This document shows, in pieces, positions 33,990 to 41,533 of a stretch of DNA of 64,000 bases (its first letter is position 1; each line of letters opens with the position of its first letter). A program made the translations under genes and the position numbers. The stretch comes from Kangiella geojedonensis (GTDB lineage: Bacteria; Pseudomonadota; Gammaproteobacteria; Enterobacterales; Kangiellaceae): positions 2,170,001 to 2,234,000 of the forward strand of contig NZ_CP010975.1 of NCBI RefSeq assembly GCF_000981765.1, written 5' to 3'. A model generated the notes under the pieces. The model was not told where the DNA came from and ran no database searches. It saw nothing but the letters and a program-made list of their open reading frames with translations.

Positions 33990-34319
33990 ATGTCACATTT
34001 ATGTTTAGTTACAGACATCAAAGACGGTCAAGCCAAAGCATTTCCACACCCTTCGCCGAGCGAAGACCGCGACCTGATCATCGTCCGCCGCGGACTTAAC
34101 GTCTATGGCTACGTCAACCGCTGCCCTCACGCCGGAACCAACCTAAACTGGCAAGAAGACGAGTTTATGACGGATGACGAACAATACCTCATGTGCTTTA
34201 CCCACGGCGCCCTATTTGAACCCGACACAGGACGCTGCGTCGCAGGCCCCTGCGCTGGCGCTCACCTAAGTGAAGTGAACCTAGAAGTCGAAAACGGCAA
34301 AGTGTTTTATGGGGAGTAA
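33990..34319 (+). CDS. Rieske [2Fe-2S] protein
   Basis: About 109 residues. The two cluster-binding boxes are CPHAG and CFTHGALF, giving the two Cys and two His ligands. It resembles the small NirD/ferredoxin-like soluble Rieske proteins. The frame begins at 33933, but ATG at 33990 has AAGGA upstream and yields MSHLCLVTD, a normal start. No partner oxygenase is adjacent. In related genomes such a gene often lies near sfsA, and here the two are separated by the AT-rich secretion island, marking a likely insertion point. Confidence 0.9.
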   Translation: MSHLCLVTDIKDGQAKAFPHPSPSEDRDLIIVRRGLNVYGYVNRCPHAGTNLNWQEDEFMTDDEQYLMCFTHGALFEPDTGRCVAGPCAGAHLSEVNLEVENGKVFYGE

Positions 34320-34359
34320 ACTGTAGATGCTTAAATAACAAGTCCACAAACCGCTGCTA

Positions 34360-36474
34360 CTATAGGTTCGTTAGCTCAAATAATCTATTATCTCTTAATT
34401 CAAGTACACGGTCAGCCATTGATATGGTTTGAGGCCTGTGCGCAATAATAATTCTAGTTATATTTAACGCTTTTACTGTATCATTAACTTTGCGCTCTAA
34501 GTCTACATCTAAACTTGAAGTAGCTTCATCCAAAAATAAAATACTGGGGTTATTATACAATGCCCGAGCAAGCAAAACTCTTTGCTTCTGCCCCCCAGAT
34601 AAATTACTACCCATATCTCCTATATATGAATAATAACTCATTGGCATTTTTATTATATCATCGTGAATAAAAGCTCTCTTAGCACATGACTCAACCTTCG
34701 AACGGTCTATGTTAGGATCAAAAAAAGATATATTGTCAGCTATACACCCTGAGAATAACTGATCATCTTGCATTACAGAGCCTATGGACATTCTATACTG
34801 CTTCAGTCCTAAATGGTTAATATTAATGCCAGAGCTTCTTACTTCTCCTGTTTCTGGCTGTAACAAACCCAGCATAACTTTCATTAAAGTTGTTTTGCCG
34901 CTACCTGACGCACCCACTATCGCAATCGACTCCCCCTTTCTAATTCTAAGGTTTATATCCTTGAAAATGAAGTTATCGTGTTCACTATACTTAAAGCTTA
35001 CATTGTCTAGAGCAAGCTCTCCTGAGTCATTCTGAATCTCTCCTCCAAGCTTCTCCAAATTGAACTCCGCATCTGTTTGAGTTATGTCTCCTAATCTCTC
35101 TAGATGCAGAGATAGCATTTTAAACTGGATAAGCTTTTCGACTAAAGCTCCAATTTTTTCGATAAACTGGCCCTTATAGGACATATATGTATAAAGCATA
35201 CCTATCGTCATAGCAGCGCTCATTACCTCTAAAGCAGCTATGTATATAATTATAATGTTTTCAATACCAAATATTGAACTTTTTATAAATGAGAAAGTAA
35301 TATTGAATCTTCCCAGTTTAATCCCACTATTTATACTTTCCGCAAAATGGTTCTGCCAAACTGAATGCCTTTCTGCCTCCTTTCCAAATAGCTTTATACT
35401 CTGGACTCCCTTAACTGATTCCATAAAGTTTGATTCTTCTTTAGCATCTAGCACAAGAAGTTCTTCGTTTAACTGTCTATACCTTCTGTAAAGGGAAAGC
35501 CTGATCAATAAATATATAAAGGATATAATTAGAACTAATGTACTCAATAAAGGACTATAAAAGTACATCACTATTATCAATCCAACAGCTAAGAAACCAT
35601 CAACGAGAACCTCTATCACCCCTGTTGTAAGCAAATTCTTTATATAGTCAATAGAGCCGAATCTTGAAATAACATCACCAATATGCCTACTTTCAAAATA
35701 TTTCATTGGTAATCTTAAAAGGTGTCTAAATAAATTAGATGCCATTTCAGCACTAAGCTGACTACCAAGGAATAAAATCACTAGCCCTCGAACAGCAGCT
35801 ATTAACACTTTGAGAATCACTAAAAAACCAAACCCAATTGCTAAAATGCTAAGTAGTTGATAATCTTGGTTAATCAACACCTCATCGATCACCAGCTGCA
35901 TATATAATGGACTTAACAGACTTATTAGCTGTAGTGCTACTGAAAACAAAAGAATTTTCAGCATTGCTGGTCTTAGTCCTCTAATTGAGGACCACAAATC
36001 AGAAATATTTGTTTTTTTTGTGATCTTCTTTTTTGTAAAACTACTTGAAGGTTTTATCTCTACTGCAACTCCAGTAAAATGCTTTGAAACTATTTCAAAA
36101 GACAACTCTCGCCTACCAGTTGCGGGGTCATGTATCACTATTCCTTTTTTTGTAACAGACTCTAGAACAACAAAATGGTTTAAATCCCAGTGTAATATAC
36201 AAGGAGTTTTCAACTGTTTTAATTCATCAATCTCAAGTCTGACGGCTCTCGCCGCCATACCTATATAGTCAAAAATATTAATTATACCTTTTAATGTTTG
36301 TCCTTTTAATGAACTAGAATAATTCGCACGCAAACTATTTAAGTCTATACAGTAACCATAGAATGTAGCTACCATTGAAACACATGCCAGTCCACATTCA
36401 GCAATCTCTGTCTGCAATACAACTGGGAGAGAACTTTTATTTTTAAATTTTAAAAGAGATGAAATTGAAATCAT
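34360..36474 (-). CDS. Peptidase-containing ABC transporter for a double-glycine peptide
   Basis: 704 residues. The N-terminal C39 peptidase domain has the catalytic Cys27 in QTEIAECGLAC, His100 in LNHFVVLE and Asp116 in IHDPATG. Then come six membrane helices and an ATPase with GASGSGKTT, LSGGQKQR and ILFLDEATS. Such transporters cut the leader after Gly-Gly and export the peptide, as CvaB does for colicin V. It is the last gene of the island: precursor, CPBP protease, HlyD adaptor, exporter. Only four bases separate it from the adaptor stop. The stretch is strongly AT-rich and uses A/T-ending codons, unlike its neighbours, suggesting acquisition by transfer. Confidence 0.96.
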   Translation of the reverse strand: MISISSLLKFKNKSSLPVVLQTEIAECGLACVSMVATFYGYCIDLNSLRANYSSSLKGQTLKGIINIFDYIGMAARAVRLEIDELKQLKTPCILHWDLNHFVVLESVTKKGIVIHDPATGRRELSFEIVSKHFTGVAVEIKPSSSFTKKKITKKTNISDLWSSIRGLRPAMLKILLFSVALQLISLLSPLYMQLVIDEVLINQDYQLLSILAIGFGFLVILKVLIAAVRGLVILFLGSQLSAEMASNLFRHLLRLPMKYFESRHIGDVISRFGSIDYIKNLLTTGVIEVLVDGFLAVGLIIVMYFYSPLLSTLVLIISFIYLLIRLSLYRRYRQLNEELLVLDAKEESNFMESVKGVQSIKLFGKEAERHSVWQNHFAESINSGIKLGRFNITFSFIKSSIFGIENIIIIYIAALEVMSAAMTIGMLYTYMSYKGQFIEKIGALVEKLIQFKMLSLHLERLGDITQTDAEFNLEKLGGEIQNDSGELALDNVSFKYSEHDNFIFKDINLRIRKGESIAIVGASGSGKTTLMKVMLGLLQPETGEVRSSGININHLGLKQYRMSIGSVMQDDQLFSGCIADNISFFDPNIDRSKVESCAKRAFIHDDIIKMPMSYYSYIGDMGSNLSGGQKQRVLLARALYNNPSILFLDEATSSLDVDLERKVNDTVKALNITRIIIAHRPQTISMADRVLELRDNRLFELTNL

Positions 36475-36478
36475 AAAG

Positions 36479-37714
36479 CTATAAACTTTCTCTTAATTGA
36501 TATAAGGGCTTTAATATCCAGTCAATCAGTAGCCTTTCTTCCAAGACGACTGTTGCTGATAAACTCATACCGGCTCTTAGTTGATAGGTTTTTCCTAAGG
36601 TCTCAACACTTTGTTTATTAAGTTTCACTTTTACTATATACATAGGCGACTTAAGATTTACAGGTGCATCAATATCAGCTGGCGCAAGAGGAGTATCAGA
36701 CACACTTATAACTGTGCCTTCATATACACCAAAGTGCTCATATGGGAAGGAGTCATATCGTATTTTTACAGAAAGTCCAGGCTTCACAAATCCAACTGCT
36801 CTAGAAGGCAAGTAAATTTCTGCCACTAACTGCATATCTACAGGAATAATAGTCGCCAACAATTTATTTGGTGAAACATTATGTCCCACTTCAGAATTTA
36901 TCGTCGTCAAAGAACCACTAATAGGAGCTTTGATTAGATACTGAGAGCCCCTTTTAAGCTCAATCAACCTTTCATCTAGTTTATTAATTGAGGACTTTAT
37001 AGTATTAGTATTAATTTCATTTTCTAGTGGGAGTGATTTCAGTTTAGAGCGAGCTTCAGACAACTTAAGATCGTGTGCAAGGAAAGATGCTTGGTAGTTC
37101 TCCAAAGCTGACCTAGCACTTAAATAAGCTTCTTTTGCTTGTGTTAGCTCTGTTTCAGTGATTAACTCCCTCTTCCTAAATAACTCATATTCTTTAAGAG
37201 TTTCTTTCCTAAGTTTTTTTGCATCAGTTAAAGAAAAAAGCCTTTTTTCCATAAGTCTTTTCTGCTCAAGCAAGCCTACCTCTTGAGCTTTCAAATTACG
37301 CAGTTTTTCTTCATATTGTTTTTTTTCAATTAATAGTTCTTCTTGCTTTTTCATGAGTTGCTCTTTAACATTCAATATCAAAAGCATATTGGCAGAACTT
37401 TCATCTAATTTTTTACTAGTATCAATAGAAAATAATTTATCACCCTTATTTACTTTATATCCCTTTCTAGCATGACTATTCACTATTATACCGGCATCAT
37501 TACCATAAACTTTTACAACCCCACTTTTAGGAACCAACTGCCCTACAGCGACCTGCTTCTTAGCATACTTCTTTGTGCAGATTAGGAATATAGCCAGCGC
37601 TATAACTAGAAATAACAAGTACATCCAGTAAGAAGAGAATCCATGCTTAATTATTACAACATCCCCCTCTAATTTTTTACTCTTACTTTCTAACACTTCC
37701 TTTCTAAAAAGCAT
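36479..37714 (-). CDS. HlyD/CvaA-type membrane fusion protein of the peptide exporter
   Basis: 411 residues: a short cytoplasmic part, one transmembrane helix at about 31-49, a beta-barrel/lipoyl half around residues 60-100, a long coiled-coil hairpin of about 130 residues, and the return lipoyl half with KAPISGSLTTINSEVGHNVS. This protein would bridge the ABC transporter and an outer-membrane TolC-type channel. The TolC partner is not in the window. The start overlaps the CPBP stop by 11 bases, so translation is coupled. AT-rich like the rest of the island. Confidence 0.93.
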   Translation of the reverse strand: MLFRKEVLESKSKKLEGDVVIIKHGFSSYWMYLLFLVIALAIFLICTKKYAKKQVAVGQLVPKSGVVKVYGNDAGIIVNSHARKGYKVNKGDKLFSIDTSKKLDESSANMLLILNVKEQLMKKQEELLIEKKQYEEKLRNLKAQEVGLLEQKRLMEKRLFSLTDAKKLRKETLKEYELFRKRELITETELTQAKEAYLSARSALENYQASFLAHDLKLSEARSKLKSLPLENEINTNTIKSSINKLDERLIELKRGSQYLIKAPISGSLTTINSEVGHNVSPNKLLATIIPVDMQLVAEIYLPSRAVGFVKPGLSVKIRYDSFPYEHFGVYEGTVISVSDTPLAPADIDAPVNLKSPMYIVKVKLNKQSVETLGKTYQLRAGMSLSATVVLEERLLIDWILKPLYQLRESL

Positions 37715-38510
37715 TTTTATACCAACTTAACGCCCTATCTATAAATGAGTACACAATCAAAATAAATGCCAAAACAGAAAGATCAAATCTAATACTGGAA
37801 ATAGCAGTATCAAACGAATTATTGTTATAGTCGTCTTTAATTATTATAGAAGAGGGGCTATCTACACCTGTAAAAATAACCACCATATTGAAAAGCAAAT
37901 GAAGTCCCACTGCAAAAGATATCGACCGGAAAAGATAGGTTACATACGAATACAACAATGCTGATACTATCAAGAACCAAGAGTTTTTAAGATCGATTGA
38001 ATGCCAAAGTGCAAATAATATAGCGGAAACCAAGCAGCTTATAATAAGCTTCATCCCTAAAGCTTGAGATAACTCTACTAAATACTTCCTAAAGAATAAC
38101 TCTTCAAATATTACCACTATAAAAACAGAGTAAATTAGTAGTAGGCTATCTACTTTCAGGTCACCTAAATTACCCAAACCATCATCAAATATTATGCTCC
38201 TTAAATAACTCACAACAAAACAAGTAAATATACCAGACAAGAATAAGAGATAAGTTCTTTTATCTTTTAGGCTATTCAGTAAATTTTTTTTCAATTGTAT
38301 CCGATATACTAGTATAAGACCTATTACACATAATGAATAAAATATTGTATCCATTATTATTAAATCTTCATTCCCTAGCAGAGGCTCCCTAGCGCTTCCC
38401 CCCAGTATATTGACGCCTATGAAATACGATATAAGTATTATAAGAAAGAATATAACTAGATAAGTCAATGCTGATAGCAACCATTTTTTTACGTAATTAT
38501 TATTTTTCAA
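37704..38510 (-). CDS. CPBP (Abi) family intramembrane protease in the bacteriocin operon
   Basis: 268 residues with about seven membrane helices. The three CPBP motifs are visible: EExxxR as EELFFR (136-141), FALWH (166-170) and HxxxN as HLLFN (204-208). CPBP proteins are Rce1-like glutamate proteases, and in bacteriocin clusters some act in self-immunity. The start is TTG at 38510, the first possible codon after an in-frame stop, with GAG six bases before; this start is uncertain. It lies between the precursor and the exporter genes, so it may provide immunity, process the peptide further, or be a maturation partner. The sequence does not tell which. Confidence 0.85.
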   Translation of the reverse strand: MKNNNYVKKWLLSALTYLVIFFLIILISYFIGVNILGGSAREPLLGNEDLIIMDTIFYSLCVIGLILVYRIQLKKNLLNSLKDKRTYLLFLSGIFTCFVVSYLRSIIFDDGLGNLGDLKVDSLLLIYSVFIVVIFEELFFRKYLVELSQALGMKLIISCLVSAILFALWHSIDLKNSWFLIVSALLYSYVTYLFRSISFAVGLHLLFNMVVIFTGVDSPSSIIIKDDYNNNSFDTAISSIRFDLSVLAFILIVYSFIDRALSWYKNAF

Positions 38511-38613
38511 TCTTTTCTCAATCAGTTAATTCTAGTAATGGAAGCTTACTAGTCTTCCAGCGAATATTAAGACTTAATAATGTGAGTTCATCATCACTAA
38601 ATATCAAAATAGA

Positions 38614-38633
38614 AGGAGACCGATAGGTCTCCT
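38614..38633 (-). terminator. Hairpin between the precursor gene and the export genes
   Basis: AGGAGACC (38614-38621) pairs perfectly with GGTCTCCT (38626-38633) around GATA. Reading the minus strand, TCTATTTTGAT follows, a weak T-run. It lies 13 bases after the precursor stop. A leaky terminator here would give more precursor than exporter, as is common in bacteriocin operons. Confidence 0.65.
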
Positions 38634-38645
38634 AAAAAATGACCA

Positions 38646-38834
38646 CTACTTTTCTTTCTGTTCGTCATCTTCTTTCTTTTCGTCATCGCCGCTTGAGATC
38701 CAGCCCCAAATTAATTCTCCAGCAAAAACAATCCAGCCCCAACGACCACCAGGTCTTTTCTTTGGTCGCTCTACCGGACCATCATCATTACCTCCAGACA
38801 CCAAATCTAACTCTTGATCGAGTAATTCTCTCAT
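38646..38834 (-). CDS. Double-glycine leader peptide precursor (microcin/class II bacteriocin-like)
   Basis: 62 residues. The first 15, MRELLDQELDLVSGG, match the colicin V-type leader (MRTLTLNELDSVSGG) and end in the Gly-Gly cleavage site. The predicted mature peptide has 47 residues: a Pro/Lys/Arg-rich start (16-31), a hydrophobic, tryptophan-rich core (32-48) in which WGWI occurs twice (32-35 and 43-46), and a very acidic/lysine-rich tail (50-62). There are no cysteines. AGGAGA lies seven bases before the ATG. The exporter genes follow on the same strand. A second GG (29-30) is a less likely cut site. Antibacterial activity is inferred; the mature sequence resembles no peptide I know. Confidence 0.85.
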   Translation of the reverse strand: MRELLDQELDLVSGGNDDGPVERPKKRPGGRWGWIVFAGELIWGWISSGDDEKKEDDEQKEK

Positions 38835-39138
38835 TAGAAATCTCCTATTAATTTAATCTTTTCTCCATGTTTCCATGTCGAAGTTATGTTTATAAAAATT
38901 GTTAAAGCGCTTCAACGATGCGAAATATATCTCAAGTCACTTTAGACTTACAACTAAATTTAAGTATCAGTTTGTATCGGCTTAGATGATTGAGAAATAA
39001 GGCACATATGCATTAATATATATTTATGCTAGCATTATTCTTTGTACATTAAGATAGAAGCAGTATAGAGTACTTTTTTAACAATACGAGCTCTACATTT
39101 CTATAAGATTTTATTATAGATAATTTTAAGGACTTAAC
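38835..39138. other. Intergenic region between the precursor gene and sfsA
   Basis: These 304 bases hold no gene that I can support. On the minus strand they contain the ribosome site and a possible promoter for the precursor; on the plus strand they must hold the sfsA promoter, of which only poor candidates are visible. The stretch is very AT-rich, with TATA-like runs around 39010-39030, and probably contains the right edge of the inserted island. No direct repeat or tRNA end marks the junction. Confidence 0.5.
38924..38953 (-). promoter_or_regulatory. Candidate sigma-70 promoter of the microcin-like operon
   Basis: On the minus strand, TTGTAA (38953-38948) and TATATT (38929-38924) are 18 bases apart; they match four and five of six consensus bases. 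Transcription would start near 38917, giving a leader of about 80 bases. The region is AT-rich, so chance matches are likely. Confidence 0.35.
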
Positions 39139-39879
39139 TTGAAATTCTCTCCACCATTAATAAAAACCACTTTACTCAAACGCTACAAACGCTTTTTGGC
39201 GGATGTGGTGAGCAATGAGCATGGTGAATTTACGGCGCATTGTCCGAATACAGGTTCGATGAAAAACTGCTGGCAAGAAGGTGATACGGCTTGGTTGTTG
39301 GACTCACAAAACCCGAAGCGTAAGTATTTATACACTTGGGTGTTGAATCAGAATATTCAGGGCGATTGGATTTGCATCAATACACACTTGGCTAATCAGG
39401 TGGTCAGCGAGGGCATCGAAAACGGAGTATTAGAGGAGCTGCAAGGTTATGAGTCTTTGCGCCAAGAAGTTAAGTACGGTGAAGAGAATAGTCGGATAGA
39501 TTTGCTCTTAACAGATCCCAATAAGCCAGATTGTTATGTGGAGATTAAAACCGTGACATTGCTTGAGTCTGGCGACAACCCCGACTCAGGCGAGCTATTT
39601 GAGCCTGGCGCAGGCTATTTTCCAGACGCCGTCAGCACTCGCGGTCAAAAGCATATTCGTGAATTAGTCAGCATGGTTGAGCAGGGTCATCGTGCGGTTT
39701 TATTGTTCCTCGTACAGCATACCGGCATCCGCTCAGTCAGCCCTGCGGCCCATATTGACCATAAATATGCTGAATTATTGTACGATGCAGCACAAAAAGG
39801 GGTTGAAATTTATGCATATAATACCCATATCAGTGCCGCAGAGATTAAGCTGCAACAGGCCTTACCAGTAATTTTGTAG
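39139..39879 (+). CDS. sfsA: SfsA family DNA/RNA nuclease (sugar fermentation stimulation protein)
   Basis: 246 residues close to SfsA: KFSPPLIKTTLLKRYKRFLADV, HCPNTGSMK and VEIKTVTL. Its nuclease-like fold binds DNA; the role in maltose metabolism of E. coli is old and uncertain. The start is TTG at 39139; AAGGA lies eight bases upstream, and the E. coli start aligns exactly. The sfsA-dksA-gluQ order is conserved in many gammaproteobacteria. GC content returns to normal at this gene, which marks the end of the island. Confidence 0.95.
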   Translation: MKFSPPLIKTTLLKRYKRFLADVVSNEHGEFTAHCPNTGSMKNCWQEGDTAWLLDSQNPKRKYLYTWVLNQNIQGDWICINTHLANQVVSEGIENGVLEELQGYESLRQEVKYGEENSRIDLLLTDPNKPDCYVEIKTVTLLESGDNPDSGELFEPGAGYFPDAVSTRGQKHIRELVSMVEQGHRAVLLFLVQHTGIRSVSPAAHIDHKYAELLYDAAQKGVEIYAYNTHISAAEIKLQQALPVIL

Positions 39880-39910
39880 AAATATCAACTGGTTAGCTCA
39901 AATTTAAGAA

Positions 39911-39935
39911 AAATTTGGCTGATTTTGCCAAATTT
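39911..39935 (+). terminator. Hairpin after sfsA
   Basis: AAATTTGGC (39911-39919) pairs perfectly with GCCAAATTT (39927-39935) around TGATTTT. GGCTTTTC follows, so the T-run is short. It lies 32 bases after the sfsA stop and is a probable weak terminator. Confidence 0.5.
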
Positions 39936-39975
39936 GGCTTTTCAATTGGTACATAGAGGGCTAATATCCCTCTTT

Positions 39976-40015
39976 CACTTTTTCAAAAGCTTGTCAATGC
40001 ACAAGTGAAAAAGTG
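39976..40015 (+). promoter_or_regulatory. Compound hairpin in the dksA leader
   Basis: CACTTTTTCA (39976-39985) is complementary to TGAAAAAGTG (40006-40015). Inside it, CTTGT (39990-39994) pairs with ACAAG (40001-40005). It lies about 50 bases before the dksA start. It may be a leader structure that affects dksA expression; no T-run follows. Confidence 0.5.
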
Positions 40016-40066
40016 GGCTGACTTTAAGTCAGAAGTTACCATAAAGTTAATGGAGCATTGAATTAG

Positions 40067-40513
40067 ATGCCACGTAAAAAAACAGTTACAAATACAACCT
40101 TACAAAAGTTGGGAATTGAGCCTTATAAAGAAAAAAAAGGCGAAGAGTATATGAACGATGCTCAATATGAGCATTTCCGTCATATCTTAAACGAATGGAA
40201 ACGTCAGTTGATGGAGGAAGTGGATCGTACTGTGCATCATATGCAAGACGAAGCAGCCAACTTCCCAGATCCTGTTGACCGAGCGTCACAAGAAGAAGAG
40301 TTCTCACTTGAGCTACGTACTCGCGATCGTGAGCGTAAGCTACTAAAGAAAATCATTCAGTCTATCGGTAAGATTGATGATGATGAATACGGTTACTGCG
40401 AGTCTTGCGGTATTGAAATCGGTATTCGTCGTTTAGAAGCCCGTCCAACTGCAGAGCTTTGTATTGACTGCAAAACTCTCGACGAAATTAAAGAGCGTCA
40501 ATACGGCAGTTAA
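40067..40513 (+). CDS. dksA: RNA polymerase-binding transcription factor DksA
   Basis: 148 residues. DksA enters the polymerase secondary channel and works with ppGpp in the stringent response. The coiled coil carries FPDPVDRASQEEEF with the two tip aspartates region, and the C-terminal zinc finger is CESCG ... CIDC. The N-terminal extension is typical. The gluQ start overlaps its stop by one base (TAATG). The leader contains a compound hairpin. Confidence 0.98.
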   Translation: MPRKKTVTNTTLQKLGIEPYKEKKGEEYMNDAQYEHFRHILNEWKRQLMEEVDRTVHHMQDEAANFPDPVDRASQEEEFSLELRTRDRERKLLKKIIQSIGKIDDDEYGYCESCGIEIGIRRLEARPTAELCIDCKTLDEIKERQYGS

Positions 40514-41481
40514 TGCCCGCAACACCGAAGAACGCCTCACAAGATTCCCGAGCTCAACCTAACGCTGAGCTCGGACAATCCAACTCTCTCCCTGCGAAAC
40601 CATACCTTCGAGGACGATTTGCGCCCTCGCCTTCTGGCCCTTTGCACTTTGGCTCATTGGTTGCAGCCGTTGGTAGTTACTTAATCGCAAAATACTATGG
40701 CGCTGAATGGCAAGTTCGCATTGAGGATATCGATCCTCCTCGTGAAATCGAAGGTGCAGCTGATACGATTCTGCGTCAGTTAGAAGCGTTTGGTTTGCAC
40801 TGGGACGGCCCGATCATTTACCAAAGCGAGAGTATTCCTCGATTTAACGAGATTTTAGAAGAATTAAAACAACAAGACTTATTGTATGCCTGCGACTGCA
40901 CACGAAAGAAAATCAATAAACTCAGTGAAGATGGTCGCTACCCGAATATATGCCAAGATAAAAACCTAAGCTTTGACGGTGAAGTTGCATGGAAACTCAG
41001 GCATCGTCAGGATGATTATCATTTTTATGATCAGATTCAAGGCCAGTGTGAGTTTGAGACCAGCCTTTACCGAGAAGACTTCACCGTAAAACGCAAAGAC
41101 GGCTTAATGGCGTATCAGTTAGCGGTTGTGGTCGATGATATTAATGCAGGGATTGATCATGTGGTGCGTGGCATTGATTTACTCGACTCCACACCCCGTC
41201 AACTGCGTCTGTATCAAGTGTTAGGAAAACCAGCGCCACTTTGGTACCACCTACCATTAGCCATCAACGATGATGGCAACAAGCTTTCCAAACAGAACCA
41301 CGCTCCTTCCATAGACTCCCAAAACCCTAGTAAACAGTTGCATCAAGCCATCGCCTTTTTAGGCCAAAAGCCCCCCGTGGCGCTAAGGCAAGAAGCTCCC
41401 GAAATCATTATCGACTGGGCAGTGGAGCATTTTTCTTTGGAAAGCATCCCTCGCCAACAACAAATACCTTATTTTGACTAG
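40513..41481 (+). CDS. gluQ: Glutamyl-Q tRNA(Asp) synthetase
   Basis: 322 residues. GluQ attaches glutamate to queuosine at position 34 of tRNA(Asp). The class I signature is APSPSGPLHFGSL (HIGH-like), with KLSKQN as the KMSKS-like loop and CDCTRKKI in a zinc-binding region. It lacks the anticodon-binding domain of GltX, as expected. An N-terminal extension of about 30 residues is not conserved; the start overlaps dksA, which supports it. Classic dksA-gluQ operon. Confidence 0.95.
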   Translation: MPATPKNASQDSRAQPNAELGQSNSLPAKPYLRGRFAPSPSGPLHFGSLVAAVGSYLIAKYYGAEWQVRIEDIDPPREIEGAADTILRQLEAFGLHWDGPIIYQSESIPRFNEILEELKQQDLLYACDCTRKKINKLSEDGRYPNICQDKNLSFDGEVAWKLRHRQDDYHFYDQIQGQCEFETSLYREDFTVKRKDGLMAYQLAVVVDDINAGIDHVVRGIDLLDSTPRQLRLYQVLGKPAPLWYHLPLAINDDGNKLSKQNHAPSIDSQNPSKQLHQAIAFLGQKPPVALRQEAPEIIIDWAVEHFSLESIPRQQQIPYFD

Positions 41482-41533
41482 GGTCTGTGCTATTATTGCA
41501 GCATAGAAAGTAACCTAAGACTTATGATACCTA

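Noticed and set aside
34320-34370. tRNA-like GGTTCG next to the left island edge
   Set aside because: No acceptor, D-arm or anticodon-arm pairing can be built around it, so it is not a tRNA or an attachment site.
38646-38834. Leader cleavage after the second GG (residues 29-30) of the precursor
   Set aside because: The residues before it (KKRPGG) do not fit the C39 leader pattern, whereas ELDLVSGG does.
38639-38851. Plus-strand frame of 70 codons over the precursor gene
   Set aside because: It is antisense to a frame with a textbook leader and ribosome site; it has no ribosome site and no recognisable protein features.
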